A stretch of DNA of 64,000 bases, taken from contig OU612067.1 in assembly GCA_914767715.1 (NCBI GenBank), positions 22,046,162-22,110,161 of the forward strand, written 5' to 3'. Source of the stretch: Membranipora membranacea (lineage: Eukaryota; Bryozoa; Gymnolaemata; Cheilostomatida; Membraniporidae). The position numbers were made by a program, and so were the translations under genes. Shown piece by piece: positions 1 through 11,446 of the stretch; the stretch's first letter is position 1; every line of letters begins with the position of its first letter. Under the pieces are notes generated by a model that saw only the letters and a list, made by a program, of their open reading frames with translations, was not told where the DNA came from and did not search any database.

Positions 1-127
1 ACCCTTATCCCACTATTACTTCTTTCAAAGGTCGAGCCTTCAACTCAATGCTGGTAGCTCTTCTAATTTTATAGTTATGTTTGATGTGAGACTACCCCAC
101 AAACCAAATGCTTACAAAAATACCTAC

Positions 128-340
128 CTCTGTAGCTGATCTTTGTCGGAGATCCTCTTTAGCCTGAGAGCTCTCAGATTAGGTACCAGCTGATCTAGAT
201 TAGGAGGGATCTCGCCGCGAATAACCATGTGTGAGATCTGACGGTCACAGGTAGCCGCTTCAAGTTCTGATAAGGTCATGGATCTGAACTCTTTATCTTT
301 TATGTTATCAATTCCAGGCATTACCATACCGTACCATACT
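128..340 (-). CDS. N-terminal exon of a second ROCO-type gene (partial)
   Basis: This 213-bp open exon is nearly identical to the exon at 60240-60452 that starts the recognisable part of the ROCO-caspase gene. On the minus strand it follows an acceptor ending TTTACAG and ends in AG before GTAGGT, giving phase 2 at both ends, the same phase as every LRR exon at 55.9-59.1 kb. It encodes a leucine-rich stretch (segments [14 protein letters not shown] and [12 protein letters not shown]). The first Met codons in the frame are near 325-327. The rest of this gene must lie left of base 1. It is inferred to be a tandem paralogue; expression is not shown by the sequence. Confidence 0.6.
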
Positions 341-1139
341 CTGTAAACTAGAAAAATTCAAACAGAAAATACAAACTCAACCGAATATGATGTTTATTTT
401 GAGAGATCTTCAGCTCTCACAGCTTGGACTAGGATGAGCCAGGAGACTCAATAGAATAAGGGGGGGGGGGGGCAGAAGCTATGAGATCTCAAGTCCTCAC
501 AGCTCACACTCAGGCAGAGATTGACAGCAGACGCTATTAAGACTAAGACACCCAACTAAGACTCTTGAGGATTCACCACCCTCGTCTAATCGCCTTTATA
601 TTCTAAAAATCCTACATGAAAAGGCTCCTTTGTTTTGGTTTTTCGCTGTTAAATTATCTTGATTGAGGGATAAGCAAAACCCCATCTCCGCTTTTTGAGA
701 GAAACGAGGGTTTAACACAATTGATGTAAAATTACATTATTTAAATTGGACGATAAGTCAAAACCCACTTTCCGTTTTTTCAAGAGTTTTTGCAAGAGTT
801 TTTGCAGTCTTATTTTTAAATTAAATTGATTCTTGAGCAAACGCATTCTCTGTTTTTATGCCCATGCCTACCCACAGTGATGAAACCGGGTAAACATCAA
901 GCTTGGGCAGTTCTGGTTGGAGAGCTGTAGTATGGCAAAGATTGCTTTTTTTTGGTAAATTACTGTTTAGTGTTTAATTTAATTTACTATTCAAGAATAA
1001 AATTCATTTGAATATGGAAAACTCATCTAAACCATGTGTTATTAGTAATTTGAGTATGCACCTTTACGTAACAAAATTCGAAAAACAAATGTGCTTGATA
1101 AATTTAAGTAGCTAAACAAAACACCTTTTGTACCGAGTT
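341..1139. other. Upstream non-coding stretch, no gene seen
   Basis: This is AT-rich sequence upstream of the partial ROCO exon, with a run of 12 G near 461-472. It is duplicated at 60453-61260. I see no credible coding exon or RNA gene. It may include the promoter of the minus-strand gene, but no specific motif can be assigned. Confidence 0.5.
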
Positions 1140-1322
1140 GCATCCTTGTTGAACCCACAAACGTCACAAACATCACAACGTCGCAATCTAGCGTTCCACT
1201 AACGTCGCAATCCCAAAAACGTTGCAACGAAAGGTTTTTATAACGTCGCAAACCCAGTAATGTCGCAATTTTTAAACGTCGCAAATGCTCAAACCCACTA
1301 ACGTTGCAAATATCGCAACTCA
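1140..1322. repeat. ACGTCGCAA-rich degenerate repeat
   Basis: The motif ACGTCGCAA and close variants recur about every 20-25 bases, separated by phrases such as AACCCACTAACG. Related copies lie at 61262-61443 (same orientation, part of the long duplication) and 11268-11446 (inverted). The open frame across it on the minus strand is a by-product of the repeat. The family of mobile DNA it belongs to is not recognised. Confidence 0.7.
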
Positions 1323-1325
1323 ATA

Positions 1326-2190
1326 AAAATGCCGAGTTTTCTTCTCATTGGATGCAAATTGGTGATTAAAATTTGCTGCTGATAGGAGCATACAAACTTT
1401 AAAACACTGTGGGAAGTTGAAATATTGTGCAAATTGCTATAAGAGAAAAAATTTTCACTTCCTAGGATCATGATAAAAATTATTACCTCAGATATAATTA
1501 CTGCCGCCGATTATTGGATGCTTATAAATATTGGATGATTACGAAACTAGATTATCAATACTCATACTTGATGAACTAAATGTTCATTTCCAGATCTCCA
1601 GATGTTTCCGTTTAGCTAGAGTTTCCCCATGCCGACCTTTTCTTGTTTAAGACCATCAATCATTTTATATAACTACCCTACTTGATAACAATATTTTTAA
1701 GGAATTCACCTGATACATTATGATATTTGTTTTATGCACGATCTTATATTTTAATTGTCTTGATCAGCAAATAAATTGAGATTAATATAATTATCATAAA
1801 TATCAAGAAACAACTGAGGCAGATATCAGCAAACATGCCTAGCTTGAAATATACCGTCATGTTTGATATAGGCTATGCTGAAAGTTTTCAAGATGTAGTA
1901 CACTGCTTGCTATATTTATCATGGAAAAATTGTTACACCAGTTATGCATGTACCACTTCATCTTCACTTTCCACCATAACATTGGGAAGTAGACAACAGT
2001 GAAAATATGAGTTATCCTATTTTATTTTGTGAGGGAACAACTCTCATAAGTGAAAATGGTTTCCTTATCCGAGCATCATCGATTGCTACAATGCAACAAC
2101 TCAAGGTTCCATGGTACCTGTGACAAATCAATATAAGGGGTATATCATCATCATCATTTTTCCAGCATCTCTCCAGCAGATTACTTTTTT
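1326..2190. other. Non-coding stretch, no gene seen
   Basis: AT-rich sequence shared with 61447-62230. No convincing exons, RNA genes or terminal repeats are visible. Confidence 0.4.
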
Positions 2191-2192
2191 CC

Positions 2193-2836
2193 ATGGGTAG
2201 AGGCAGGACACATGATGACGATATCGTGATCCAGGCACTTGCAGACATGCTGAGTATGCAAATACTCATTTAAACGTCTAAAACTCAGATATTTTGATTC
2301 GACCTGATGGCCCAGGCGTATTAAACTTAAACCCAAGAGAGCCATATATCGTCCTCCGTAAATTACCAAAAAACAATGGAGAACACTATGTAGCACTTGG
2401 ACAAGATTTGACCGATGTTGTTATTGTCATTACAAGGTCACCGCAGATGAGACTTCAGACAGAGAGTAAAATTCATGTGACTCCTTTAACAAGGGTGCAG
2501 TCAACAGAATCACCCCGAAGCTCCTTTGCAGCTATGGTTACATCACCTGAACAGGCCTCAGAAGACATGACAGAAAACTTGTTTGACCTTCCAGTGGAAA
2601 TTTTACCAGTGATATTTACTATGGTTGTCAACAATAACTTAAAACATACAAAAACACAAATATATCAGATGTTCCTGGACATACAAGAATTGCTTGGGTT
2701 TGTGTTAGCGTATGTAACAAGACCTGTCCCATCCTTATTATCATTACCAATTCATTGTTCAACTGTGTCTTTCTGGAGATATCATCACTTTCTATATGTA
2801 AAGGAAAATGGGTGGGCTAAACTATTTGATCGATAA
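2193..2836 (+). pseudogene. Decayed ORF, possibly OTU-like protease tail plus unknown domain
   Basis: Two plus-strand frames look like one broken gene. The first (from ATG at 2193) reads DDDIVIQALADMLSM and then stops; the second (2294-2836, 180 codons) carries IRPDGPG and then NNGEHYVALGQDL. A D-D...LQALADML block followed by a distal HY hydrophobic pair resembles the end of OTU-type cysteine proteases often found in invertebrate mobile DNA, but the match is weak and no catalytic Cys is seen. The tail has a LPVEILPVIF segment reminiscent of an F-box, also unproven. The right-hand copy (62235-62887) has an additional frameshift in an A-run near 62410, which argues against constraint. Confidence 0.35.
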
Positions 2837-3123
2837 TGACTCCATTCCAAGGGAAGCAATTTATATGGATGCCTGCATGGAAAGGTGTTGAATCTGCAGA
2901 AACTTCCAGTAATCCGAACCAGCCTGAGTGCGGTATCACGTGCCAGCAGCAAGAATATTGGGCTTATGATTGAGAATAAGAGATGGTCGATGGTACAATC
3001 ATAGAGTTATCCCCCCTAGAGCTATTACTCACAGACTAATAACATTGCGTTTCCGGTGGAGGTGTGTGCACAGTGTCGGCCATATTGGATTTGGGGAGCA
3101 ACACATAAACATTCCATTGTGCT

Positions 3124-3796
3124 CATGGGCCCCTGGGACTTACATGTCTTCACTTTGCCAATGTCCACTATCACCCACACAAAAAAAACCAAACAGGGTA
3201 AGACACACAAAAAATATTTTTTACAACCTACCCTAAAATCTCTCACACTAACTCAGCCCTCCTTCCTCTTTCATTTGCTTCAGGTTTGAAGGTTCTAGCA
3301 CAAACAGAGCTGACTTTATGGACCAGAGAAAAAAATTGTTCCACAAAATCTGAGTAGGCTGAAATGGCTGCATGAGTGTTGACATCCCCACATGATTATT
3401 GTACTTTTTTTTATTTCACTAAATTGGTTCTTTTTACACTTATTTATGAGTTCTAAATTATATTCATTAATTTTTGAGCTTCTAATAAGCTATGAGAAAT
3501 CATATGAGTGTAAAAAGAACCAATTTAGTGGAATAAAAAAAAGTACAATAATCATGTGGGGATGTCAACACTCATGCAGCCATTTCAGCCTACTCAGATT
3601 TTGTGGAACAATTTTTTTCTCTGGTCCATAAAGTCAGCTCCGTTTACGCTAGAAACTTCAAACCTGAAGCAAATGAAAGAGGAAGGAGGGCTGAGTTAGT
3701 GTGAGAGATTTCAAGGTAGGTTGTAAAAATTTGTTTTTTGGGTGGTTGATAGTGGACATTGGCAAAGTAAAGACATGTAAGTCCCAGGGGCCCATG
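3124..3796. mobile_element. 673-bp foldback element with 8-bp target duplication
   Basis: The element begins CATGGGCCCCTGGGACTTAC and ends with its inverse. The two arms of about 300 bp pair almost completely around a short AT-rich centre near 3430-3510, so a single strand would form a very long hairpin. It is flanked on both sides by the 8-bp direct repeat ATTGTGCT (3116-3123 and 3797-3804). It encodes nothing convincing; the ORFs on either strand are mirror shadows of the arms. Related copies are at 63175-63875, 42055-42153 and about 27601-27711. An 8-bp duplication fits hAT- or P-type mobilisation; the transposase is not in the element. Confidence 0.9.
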
Positions 3797-3985
3797 ATTG
3801 TGCTCTATAGTTGTGGTACAAAATTCATGTATATCTCTAGGGTTTTTTCAATAGATCTCAACATCTGATGAACCCAGGCATAGATTGAAGAACCCAGGTA
3901 AAGTACAAAGATCTCTTAGCTGTATTTCATGATTTTGAACTCATTTTGAGTAAAATATATGGATATCTCAGTGAAGCATGGTCTT

Positions 3986-5160
3986 CGGGAAGAACTTGTT
4001 AGCCACATAGCAGGGTAGAAGGGGCGTGGCCTGATACTCTTGTTTCATTGGTTTACTTATTTGTATACAGATATTGCGAAAGCACATGGTTATATTAGAT
4101 GTATTTTATAGATGTTAGTGCCTTAATAATACTACAAATACTCTCTTTATGCTTATATGATGTAAGCCTTTGACACTTCACTAAAATAGCCAGCTAAGAT
4201 CACCACACCCCCTGAACTCCCACATTAAAATAAAATACAAACAGAAAATATGCTTGAAGAGCAAAGATAGATAAATACCAGCCATCCAATGTAGAACCAC
4301 CAAGAGAGAAAACACCTTTTTGAATGCTATTACGATTTTTCAACTAATGCAGCTCAGACTCCTTTTATTTTGTTTTACTTATGTGCCGTACTTTCGATGC
4401 TATCAACCAATTACAGGATGGATATTAGAAATAAGGCAATAAACAAACTTCAAACTTCACTTAAACATTTACTAATTCCAACATTCAAGCTAGTGTTAGA
4501 CTTTATATCACAAAAAACAACTCGACGAAGCAAATGAAAACTTCACTTAGTGAGCTGAATTTTGGTTAGTACCTTATTAATCATCCTAGTAGCCTCTTTA
4601 AAAACTGCACAAACATGGTCTCAGAGGATGCTGAATATTCTTTGCATTTTGCAGCCTCTATATGTTTTTATTCAAGTTGCGGCAAGTGCTACCTTACTTG
4701 CATTTAATAATAGATTACAACGTTCCATGCTGCTGTCACAAATATTGAGGTTATCAATGAGACACCACTGCTGGTGAATGATGGGAGCAAATAGCTGCAG
4801 ATATATTCAACTTAGAGTTCGCATTTACCATATTTGAATATAAGTATTGTAGAACAAGTTTTTTCCCTCTGTGGTCGCAGAGGGATATCCCTCCACCACA
4901 GAGGGAACAAACTGATGTATATATTTTAGATCCTTGTGACTTTAGCAAACACCGACTGCGCTTTGATTTAGGTCTCTAAGAGGTATTGTCAGTTATTCTA
5001 AGCTTTGCAACAATACCTACATTGAAACCATCAAATTTGTGATGAAAGAACATCGAAACATCCGAAATTACATTACATTAATTTGTGTCAATATATATAT
5101 ATATAGAAAATAGGGAGGCACGCCCTTTCTACCCTGCTATGTGGCTAACAAGTTCTTCCG
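3986..5160. mobile_element. Non-autonomous DNA transposon with about 40-bp inverted ends
   Basis: The left end reads CGGGAAGAACTTGTTAGCCA and continues through ATAGCAGGGTAGAA; the right end at 5118-5160 is the inverse of this with one or two differences. The interior is AT-rich and encodes no recognisable protein. A nested hairpin at 4862-4906 pairs TTCCCTCTGTGGT with its inverse. No clean target duplication is visible (only TCTT on both sides), so the superfamily is left open. Confidence 0.8.
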
Positions 5161-5640
5161 TCTTGGGAGGAAAAAGAAGTGTAACTGGAAGACAAGGTAT
5201 GTCAAGTGCATAAATCTTACATATTCTGAGAAGCTGAGTTGTTTCCTATCACATCACATACACTAAAACATTTTCATTCTGCATCTAATTGGACTGGTGA
5301 TTAGCAATCATTATTTGTTTGGATAGCAAGCATGACTTTTTAGTTCTTCAATTTCATTCTTCATTTAATTTTGTTGTTGTCCAGCATTCCTATCCCCCCT
5401 GATCCCATCATCTATTTGCCTTTCTATCTTCCTACAGCTAACCCTGCATAATTGCGGGATTGAATGTAGAAAGACAAATAGAATGGTAAGATTACATCAT
5501 TGTCAGCCAGCTAGCCAAATATATAATATAATATTAATTGGCACAATTGTAATTGTGTGTATTCATTTATTTCTTTCTGCAGCTAAGAACTGTAAGATAG
5601 TTTTGGATTACCCACATTCACTAAACAACAAGCAGGTGAG

Positions 5641-8600
5641 ATGCCCGGAGGGAGCTTTTGCTGTGCAGTTAACTGCTCTAACTCTTCGAGTAATTCATCT
5701 AAAAAATTCCGTGGGTGAGTTATTTTATATTATAATTTACAATGATGTAGCTTGGATCCATAACAGCAATAGTTGGTGTAAAATTGAGTTTTGTAGGCAC
5801 ATGGAGGGTTGATTCCCCTACAGTGGTTTAGTGCCCCTCAAAAAACCACCACCAATCAACAAAAGAAGTTGTGTTTTTTGTTGGTTGCTTCCGGTTGGGG
5901 ACTTTTTGGTGGGCACTCGACCACTGTTGGGGGATCAAACCTTCAATGGTGCCCATGACTGTTATTTTGTACTCTTTGCATTTGTCAGAGCAGAGCTTTT
6001 GAATTCAATACCACCAAAAATGTTACAATATCGTTCACGCCTATCATTAGACTCACGGATGTATTACCACCAGCGTGTTTGTGTAGTTATTGAATCAAAC
6101 TTGAATACGTAATCAAAAAATAATCATTGTTACAATGCATTGTTATTATAGATTTCCACTGAAAGACCCTGAACTGACCAAAAGATGGGTGGTTGCGACA
6201 AAGAGAGAGGGCTTTAATCCTGGGAAGTCGACAAAGCTGTGCTCCGACCATTTTAAAGACAATGATTACGCCGGAGTGCCAAAACAGTCATATCTAAAAC
6301 CTGATGCCATTCCTTCTGTGTTCACTTTTCCAGCACATCTTATGGTATGATGAATATGGCATGAAGCACATAGCTTTAGCATTGCCATGCGGCCAATTAA
6401 AAAAAAGGGCCGCAGGGCAAGGCTACATAACTTTGACATTGAAGCCTAAATCTTTCCATCGGAAAAGAATCGTTAACTCTTTTTTTTATATGAGGAGTGT
6501 ATCAGAACTACTGGATGGATTTTTCAGATGATTGAATTATTCAAATAATCAATTTCAATGATCAGAACCGACACTTTAGCTTTGTAGATTACACAAATAT
6601 TGCACTCATTCATGTACATGTAGGCAATTCTCATTCACAGAACATGTTAGTTGTGGCCTAACTTTTTTCCAGTTTTTGCTGCCTGTCTTTGTGTCTGAGT
6701 TTTTCTCATCGCTCACATCTCAGTAGCTGATATTATATCAATCTTGTTGTTTGTAGCCTAAGCAGACCGAAGTCAGAACTGCACGGAAACGCAAATTATC
6801 CACAGGAGATTTGCCGAGCTCAGAGCCAGTTGTAGATGATAGCCCGACTCCAAGCTCCTCTAGTACTCCGCATGATCATAGTTACAGCGAGGATATAGGT
6901 ACGTATACAACAGCAAACAAACATAGCTCATGCTCATAAAAATAATAATGAGTTTATTTGATATCCCGCTCATAGAGATCACACTATGATCCCGCTTAAT
7001 GAACTCCAAGATAGGATAACTTCTAAGCGGCTGTATTTTTGTGGAATTTATAATTTAATGTGGTCGATGTAGATGTTTTAAATACCATAAATGTGTTTGT
7101 CTACATGTACTTTGGCATTTCTTCGGTCTATTATAGTGGCAGGTAGTGTTATTCACAAAATGATAAGAACAAATATGAACGCAAGCAACTTGATTTTATA
7201 TTTCACAGATGTCGCAGTAAAAAAGTCTAAGGAGAGAACTAAGTTACTTGAAAGAAAAGTCAAGGCGTTATCCAACAAAGTGCGGAGGCAAACACAGCAA
7301 ATCAACACCCTCAAATCTCTTTTGGTTGAGCTAAAAGAAAAACAGCTGCTACAAGCACACCCAGCCGCAATATTAGAACAATGCTTTGACGACAACATAA
7401 TTGATGTCATCAGGAATGAGTACGAGAACAGCTCTCGCCATAAAAAGGGTAGGCGTTATTCTGAAGAGACAAAACAGTTTGCTCTAACCTTACACAACTA
7501 CAGCCCTCAAGCTTATGAGTTCTGCAGAGAAAAACTTTCCCTACCTCACTCGTCATCCCTCAAGCACTGGCTCAGTAATATAACATGTGAGCCCGGATTT
7601 CTATCTAATGTGATTGAGGAAGCAGCTAAGTCAAACATAAAAGACTTCTCCCTAGTTGTTGATAGTATGTCCCTCATGAAGACTACAACTTACTCGAACA
7701 GTCAGTTCTCAGGATACTGCGACTATGGCGGTGTTGTCGCGTCTGGCATCAGAGGCTTTTGTGTTCTTGCTGGTACCTCTGCACTACTCAGTAATGAAAT
7801 ACCCCGTGGGTTATTTTCTCGTTGACAAGGTAAATGCAGATATTCAAACCAGACTTGTGCAGAATCTTCTCAGCATAACTGCTGAGAAGGGAGTTCTTAT
7901 ATGTAATATAGCCTCCGATGGCGCCTCCGCCAATATCGCCATGTTCTCAGCTCTTGGTGCTGATCTAGAAATACTCAATCCAAAGCCTTACTTTAATCAT
8001 CCACAACTCGGCCACAGGGTCTACACTACGCTCGACATATGTCATATGCTTAAATTAGGCAGAAACACACTCGCTGACTATAAAGAACTGAAAGTTGACG
8101 GTAGGACTGAATCAATATATTGGAGTCACATTGTGCAACTATCATCGCTGCAAGATGACATTGGTTTACACCTGGGAAATAAACTATCGTCACAACATGT
8201 AGCGTGGCAGAAACAGAAGATGAAGGTGAAATTGGCAGCTCAGACTTTCAGCCGTTCAGTGTCCGATGCTCTGGAGTTTCTCAAGCAAGCTGAAGTCCCA
8301 GTAGTTGAAAAAATGCTCTGCCACTATAGAATTCATACGTCAGGTATATTCTCAAAACTTAGTGCATTCTTGCTGTGTGCTCCTGCTCGCTTTCTTTGAA
8401 CAGTTAATGCTTAAAATCTCAAGAAGTGCTGCACAATATCAATGTTTAAACCATTCGATATCGATTTTTCAAAAAGCGATATCTCGATATAGTTTGTCTC
8501 ACTGGGATCTCTTAATTTCAGAAAATTTAGCGCCATTTTCCACAAGATACTCCAGGGATTACCTTGATTCAAGCCTATCTTTTCATAACAATGCTAGGTC

Positions 8601-10354
8601 AATATGGGTATAGTTGATCTCATATCAATGATTTTATAATTTGTTCCAATACTATAACATTTAATGTTAGTTTCGATATCAAATTATTGATTACATATTT
8701 TTGGATTAATCTGAAATCTGTGTAGCACTAAGTTAAGTTTATGTTGTTGCTTGACACTTATGTTCTGTACTGTTCTTTCAGAGTTCTGCCATTGTTCCTC
8801 TACCTTTCAATCAGCATGTTACGGTGAGTGCTTGTTGTTAGACTCGACGTTTCCGTATTTTTGTAAAAAAAATTGTTGCTCGTAGTCGAATTGAGTCATA
8901 GATAGACCATGATAGAATTTTCATCATTCTCTGAAATGGTGCTATAAACATCTGTGAATCCCCACTTATCATTCAACCCACCCCAGCCAATGAATAAATA
9001 AGTAAATCAACTATCATTTCATACCAATTTGAGTTTTTATCTTTGCTTGCAATGAGATCCATAATACAGAAATTTGGATCGCATTATTGCTTGTTCAAAT
9101 CTGTGTAAGAGTAGTCTTCTCATGCCAACTTTCAATAGATATAAACTGCCACTAGCAGTTTAAGTGCATCTTTATCTCTTCTCCGTATTTACTTGGTGAT
9201 TATTACCTATACAGCAATCTCTACATAATTGACCAATACAATTACGTATTTCTTTTTCACAGATGGACATCGTATTCGACATATTAAACTCTAAGAGTGC
9301 ATACGGGAGATTTCCAAAATCTCCATTACGACCTGATAACATGGCAGAGCAGAGAAAGAACTATGATAACTTCAGAAAATACATCCTTTCCATACAAGAT
9401 TCGAGCGGCCAACCACTAAATAGGGGAAGACGCAAGACATTTATAGTAGGCTTCATAAACACATTCCACGCAGTTCTCATGCTAACAGAGGAGCTGTTTT
9501 CCTCAGGTTTGAAGTACCTGCCTACGTTTAGGATATCACGAGATTTTATAGAAACACTTTTCAGTAAGATTCGCAGGATGGGTGGTCACAACAGCAACCC
9601 TACATGTGTGCTATTCAAAGCTGCTCTTAAAAAGCTACTGTGTAAGCAGTTCGTACAGGGCTCTAACAGTGCAAATGCTTTAGAAGCCGATTCCAACTCC
9701 GGCATTTTCTCTCTGAAATGGAGCAAGCGAACTGCTCCTGTACCAACTGCTAGTGACATTTCATTGTCAAATGATTTAGTTGAGAAACTTCAACATCTCG
9801 AGACAAGCACAAGTAACATAGTTAGGGATAATATTGTTACATATGTTGCAGGCTATGTTGTTCGATCACTGTTAGGGTCTGTCAAGTGTGAGGCCTGTGC
9901 CGAAGCTTTGGTCGGGAAGCGAGGCTACTGTGTCTTTGATCATGACTATCAAAGTTACAGTTACAAATCTCAACAGTTACTGAATATTAAGGATAGAGGT
10001 GGCCTTGTGGCTGCCTCACAGTCTGTTAATGATATCATAAAGCGGTGCGAGTCCATCATGGAACGATATGTTGATCAAAAATTCCTACGTAAAGATAACC
10101 ATATAAATCTGCTTGTGGCGTTGTTATTCCGCAGTGTAATTGTAGAAAATCCTATTTTATTATTTACTCATAGCTGTGAGCTTGGGGAGGATAGTTTAGA
10201 TCACAGCAAACAGTTGATCAGGAAAACAGCCAGAAAATATTTTGATATTCGTATAAAACACTATGTAAAGCATTACAACAAAACAGTTATTCATGGGAGT
10301 AAGGGAAAGGATCGAGCAAAGTTGAGTCGCCTTGTAATATTTAAACATCTGTAG
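5641..10354 (+). pseudogene. THAP9-like / P-element-type transposase gene with two frameshifts
   Basis: Likely exons are 5641-5714, 6152-6344, 6757-6898, 7209-8343, 8782-8823 and 9263-10354, about 890 codons, close to the length of vertebrate THAP9. The start ATG gives MPGGSFCCAVNC, the first Cys pair of a THAP zinc finger; exon 2 supplies CSDHF and the closing IPSVF motif. A coiled-coil region follows (about 7215-7350), then an RNase-H-like core with VVDSMSLMK, SDGASANIAMF and the late acidic helix DFIETLFSKIRRMGG, matching the positions of P-element catalytic acids. The 3-prime exon has the YVAGYVVR and paired-Cys tail. The frame slips by +1 near 7720-7755 and again at the A-run near 8309-8314, so it looks inactivated unless these are sequence errors. 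No terminal repeats of a complete P element were found. Splice sites are consistent in phase once the slips are allowed. Confidence 0.85.
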
Positions 10355-10482
10355 TCTTGCATCATTCACTCTGCGATTTAATCTGATATGATACAATCCA
10401 ATTTATTTTATGTTTATGATCTATTTCATTATTGTCTATGAATTAAAAAAATTATATCCATGTATCAGTCTGTGCTTGATAG

Positions 10483-10897
10483 CAGGGGCGTATATTCTAA
10501 AAAATTTCACTCACTGACTTTTCAGAGATGAGCATAATAATCGGGCGCAGCCCGATCCACACGCCGTAGGCGTGGCGGGGAGGGTGTGGGAGGGGCGCTT
10601 AAGCGCCCGCCCACCACGGAAATTTTTGCATATCGGTAGCAAAATAGTGCAAGCAGAGAGGTATTTCAATAGCTCACTGAGCTGTTGGGTACTTTCAGAA
10701 AACAACTCAATAGCAGTAGAAGATTACAGTAAAAATGCTCCAGTTATAAAGCACCCATTTGAAAAAAAACTGACCTTGATGGGATTCGAACCCACAACAA
10801 CCTTATTAACAATGATTATTAGGCGGACGCTCTACACACTGAGCTATTCAGCCACTCACGGATTTCCATGGGCCGTGAGTGATAATATACGCCACTG
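10483..10897. mobile_element. hAT-like MITE carrying a tRNA-like module (copy 1)
   Basis: The ends are CAGGGGCGTATATTCT and, inverted, CAGTGGCGTATATTATC, and the element is flanked by a perfect 8-bp duplication CTTGATAG (10475-10482 and 10898-10905), the hallmark of hAT-family insertion. The interior has three GC-rich palindromes around 10540-10612 (CGGGCGCAGCCCG, CACGCCGTAGGCGTG and GGGCGCTTAAGCGCCC) and a minus-strand tRNA-like sequence next to one end. A second full copy lies inverted at 51777-52180 with its own 8-bp duplication. No transposase is encoded. Confidence 0.9.
10771..10854 (-). tRNA. tRNA-like sequence inside hAT-like MITE
   Basis: Read on the minus strand it has a D-arm/A-box stretch TAGCTCAGTGTGTAGAGC and a T-arm/B-box GGGTTCGAATCCC, and is followed at once by a run of eight T, a canonical polymerase III terminator. 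The D and T arms pair; the acceptor stem pairs only partly, and the anticodon arm is lengthened and poorly paired. It is therefore a tRNA-derived polymerase III unit rather than a normal decoding tRNA. The copy at 51819-51903 keeps both boxes but lacks the T-run. Confidence 0.5.
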
Positions 10898-11078
10898 CTT
10901 GATAGGATCAATAAAATACATTGATATGAGTAGCATCTATTGTATCTTCTTCCTAGCATCACTGGTAGGACATAGCATGGAAGCTTATATTTCCTTAATC
11001 TTTGGGTTAAAACCTCTATATAATTATATAATTATATTTCTTCAACAGTCCACAGTGGTTTGCTTATGAGTTGCAACA

Positions 11079-11446
11079 CAAATCCAATATGGCTGCCGGA
11101 TACACATGCCTCCACAGGAAGTCAACATTGAGTCATAGCTCTAGGGGGATAACTCTATGGGTACAACACTTGGTTAGTCTTGTTGGCAGAGTGGAATGAG
11201 TGGTTTGTAGTCGGAGATACATTTTCGGAAAAAAATTGAGAAGACAACTCGGTATTTCTATAGAGTTGCCACATTTGCGACGCTAGTGGGTTCGAGCATT
11301 TGCGACGTTTAAAGAATTGCGATGTTTGTGGGTTTGCGACGTTACAAAAACACTTCGTTCCGCCGTTTTTTGGATTGTGACGTTAGTGGAATGCTAGATT
11401 AGGACGTTTTGACGTTTGCAACGTTTGTGGGTTCAACACTCCTTCA
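11079..11446. repeat. Short inverted derivative of the duplicated-region repeat
   Basis: Reverse-complemented, this block aligns first with the ACGTCGCAA-rich repeat at 1140-1340 and then directly with 2990-3095 (segment GAGTTATCCCCCTAGAGCTA), skipping what lies between. That suggests that 1140-3110 is a longer repeat unit of which this is an internally deleted relative. No inverted ends or target duplication are clear. Confidence 0.6.

Larger units (their letters stand above)
1..3950. repeat. Left copy of a long direct repeat (segmental duplication)
   Basis: Base 1 onward matches base 60113 onward almost continuously to the right end of the window, with scattered substitutions and small indels. 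The largest visible difference is a deletion of roughly 90 bp in the right copy near 62218. The copy includes an LRR-gene exon (128-340), upstream DNA with a poly-G tract near 461-472, the ACGTCGCAA-rich repeat, a decayed ORF and a foldback element. Both copies run off the window, so the true length is unknown. The spacing of 60.1 kb suggests a tandem duplication containing a paralogous ROCO-caspase gene to the left; a duplicated haplotype in the assembly is the alternative. Confidence 0.93.

Noticed and set aside
1140-1322. CRISPR-like spacing of ACGTCGCAA motifs
   Set aside because: Repeats are short, degenerate and irregularly spaced, with no unique spacers or cas genes, in a eukaryotic context.
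3392-3631. Plus-strand ORF of 79 codons across the foldback centre
   Set aside because: It reads through both arms of a palindrome; composition follows the repeat, not a protein.
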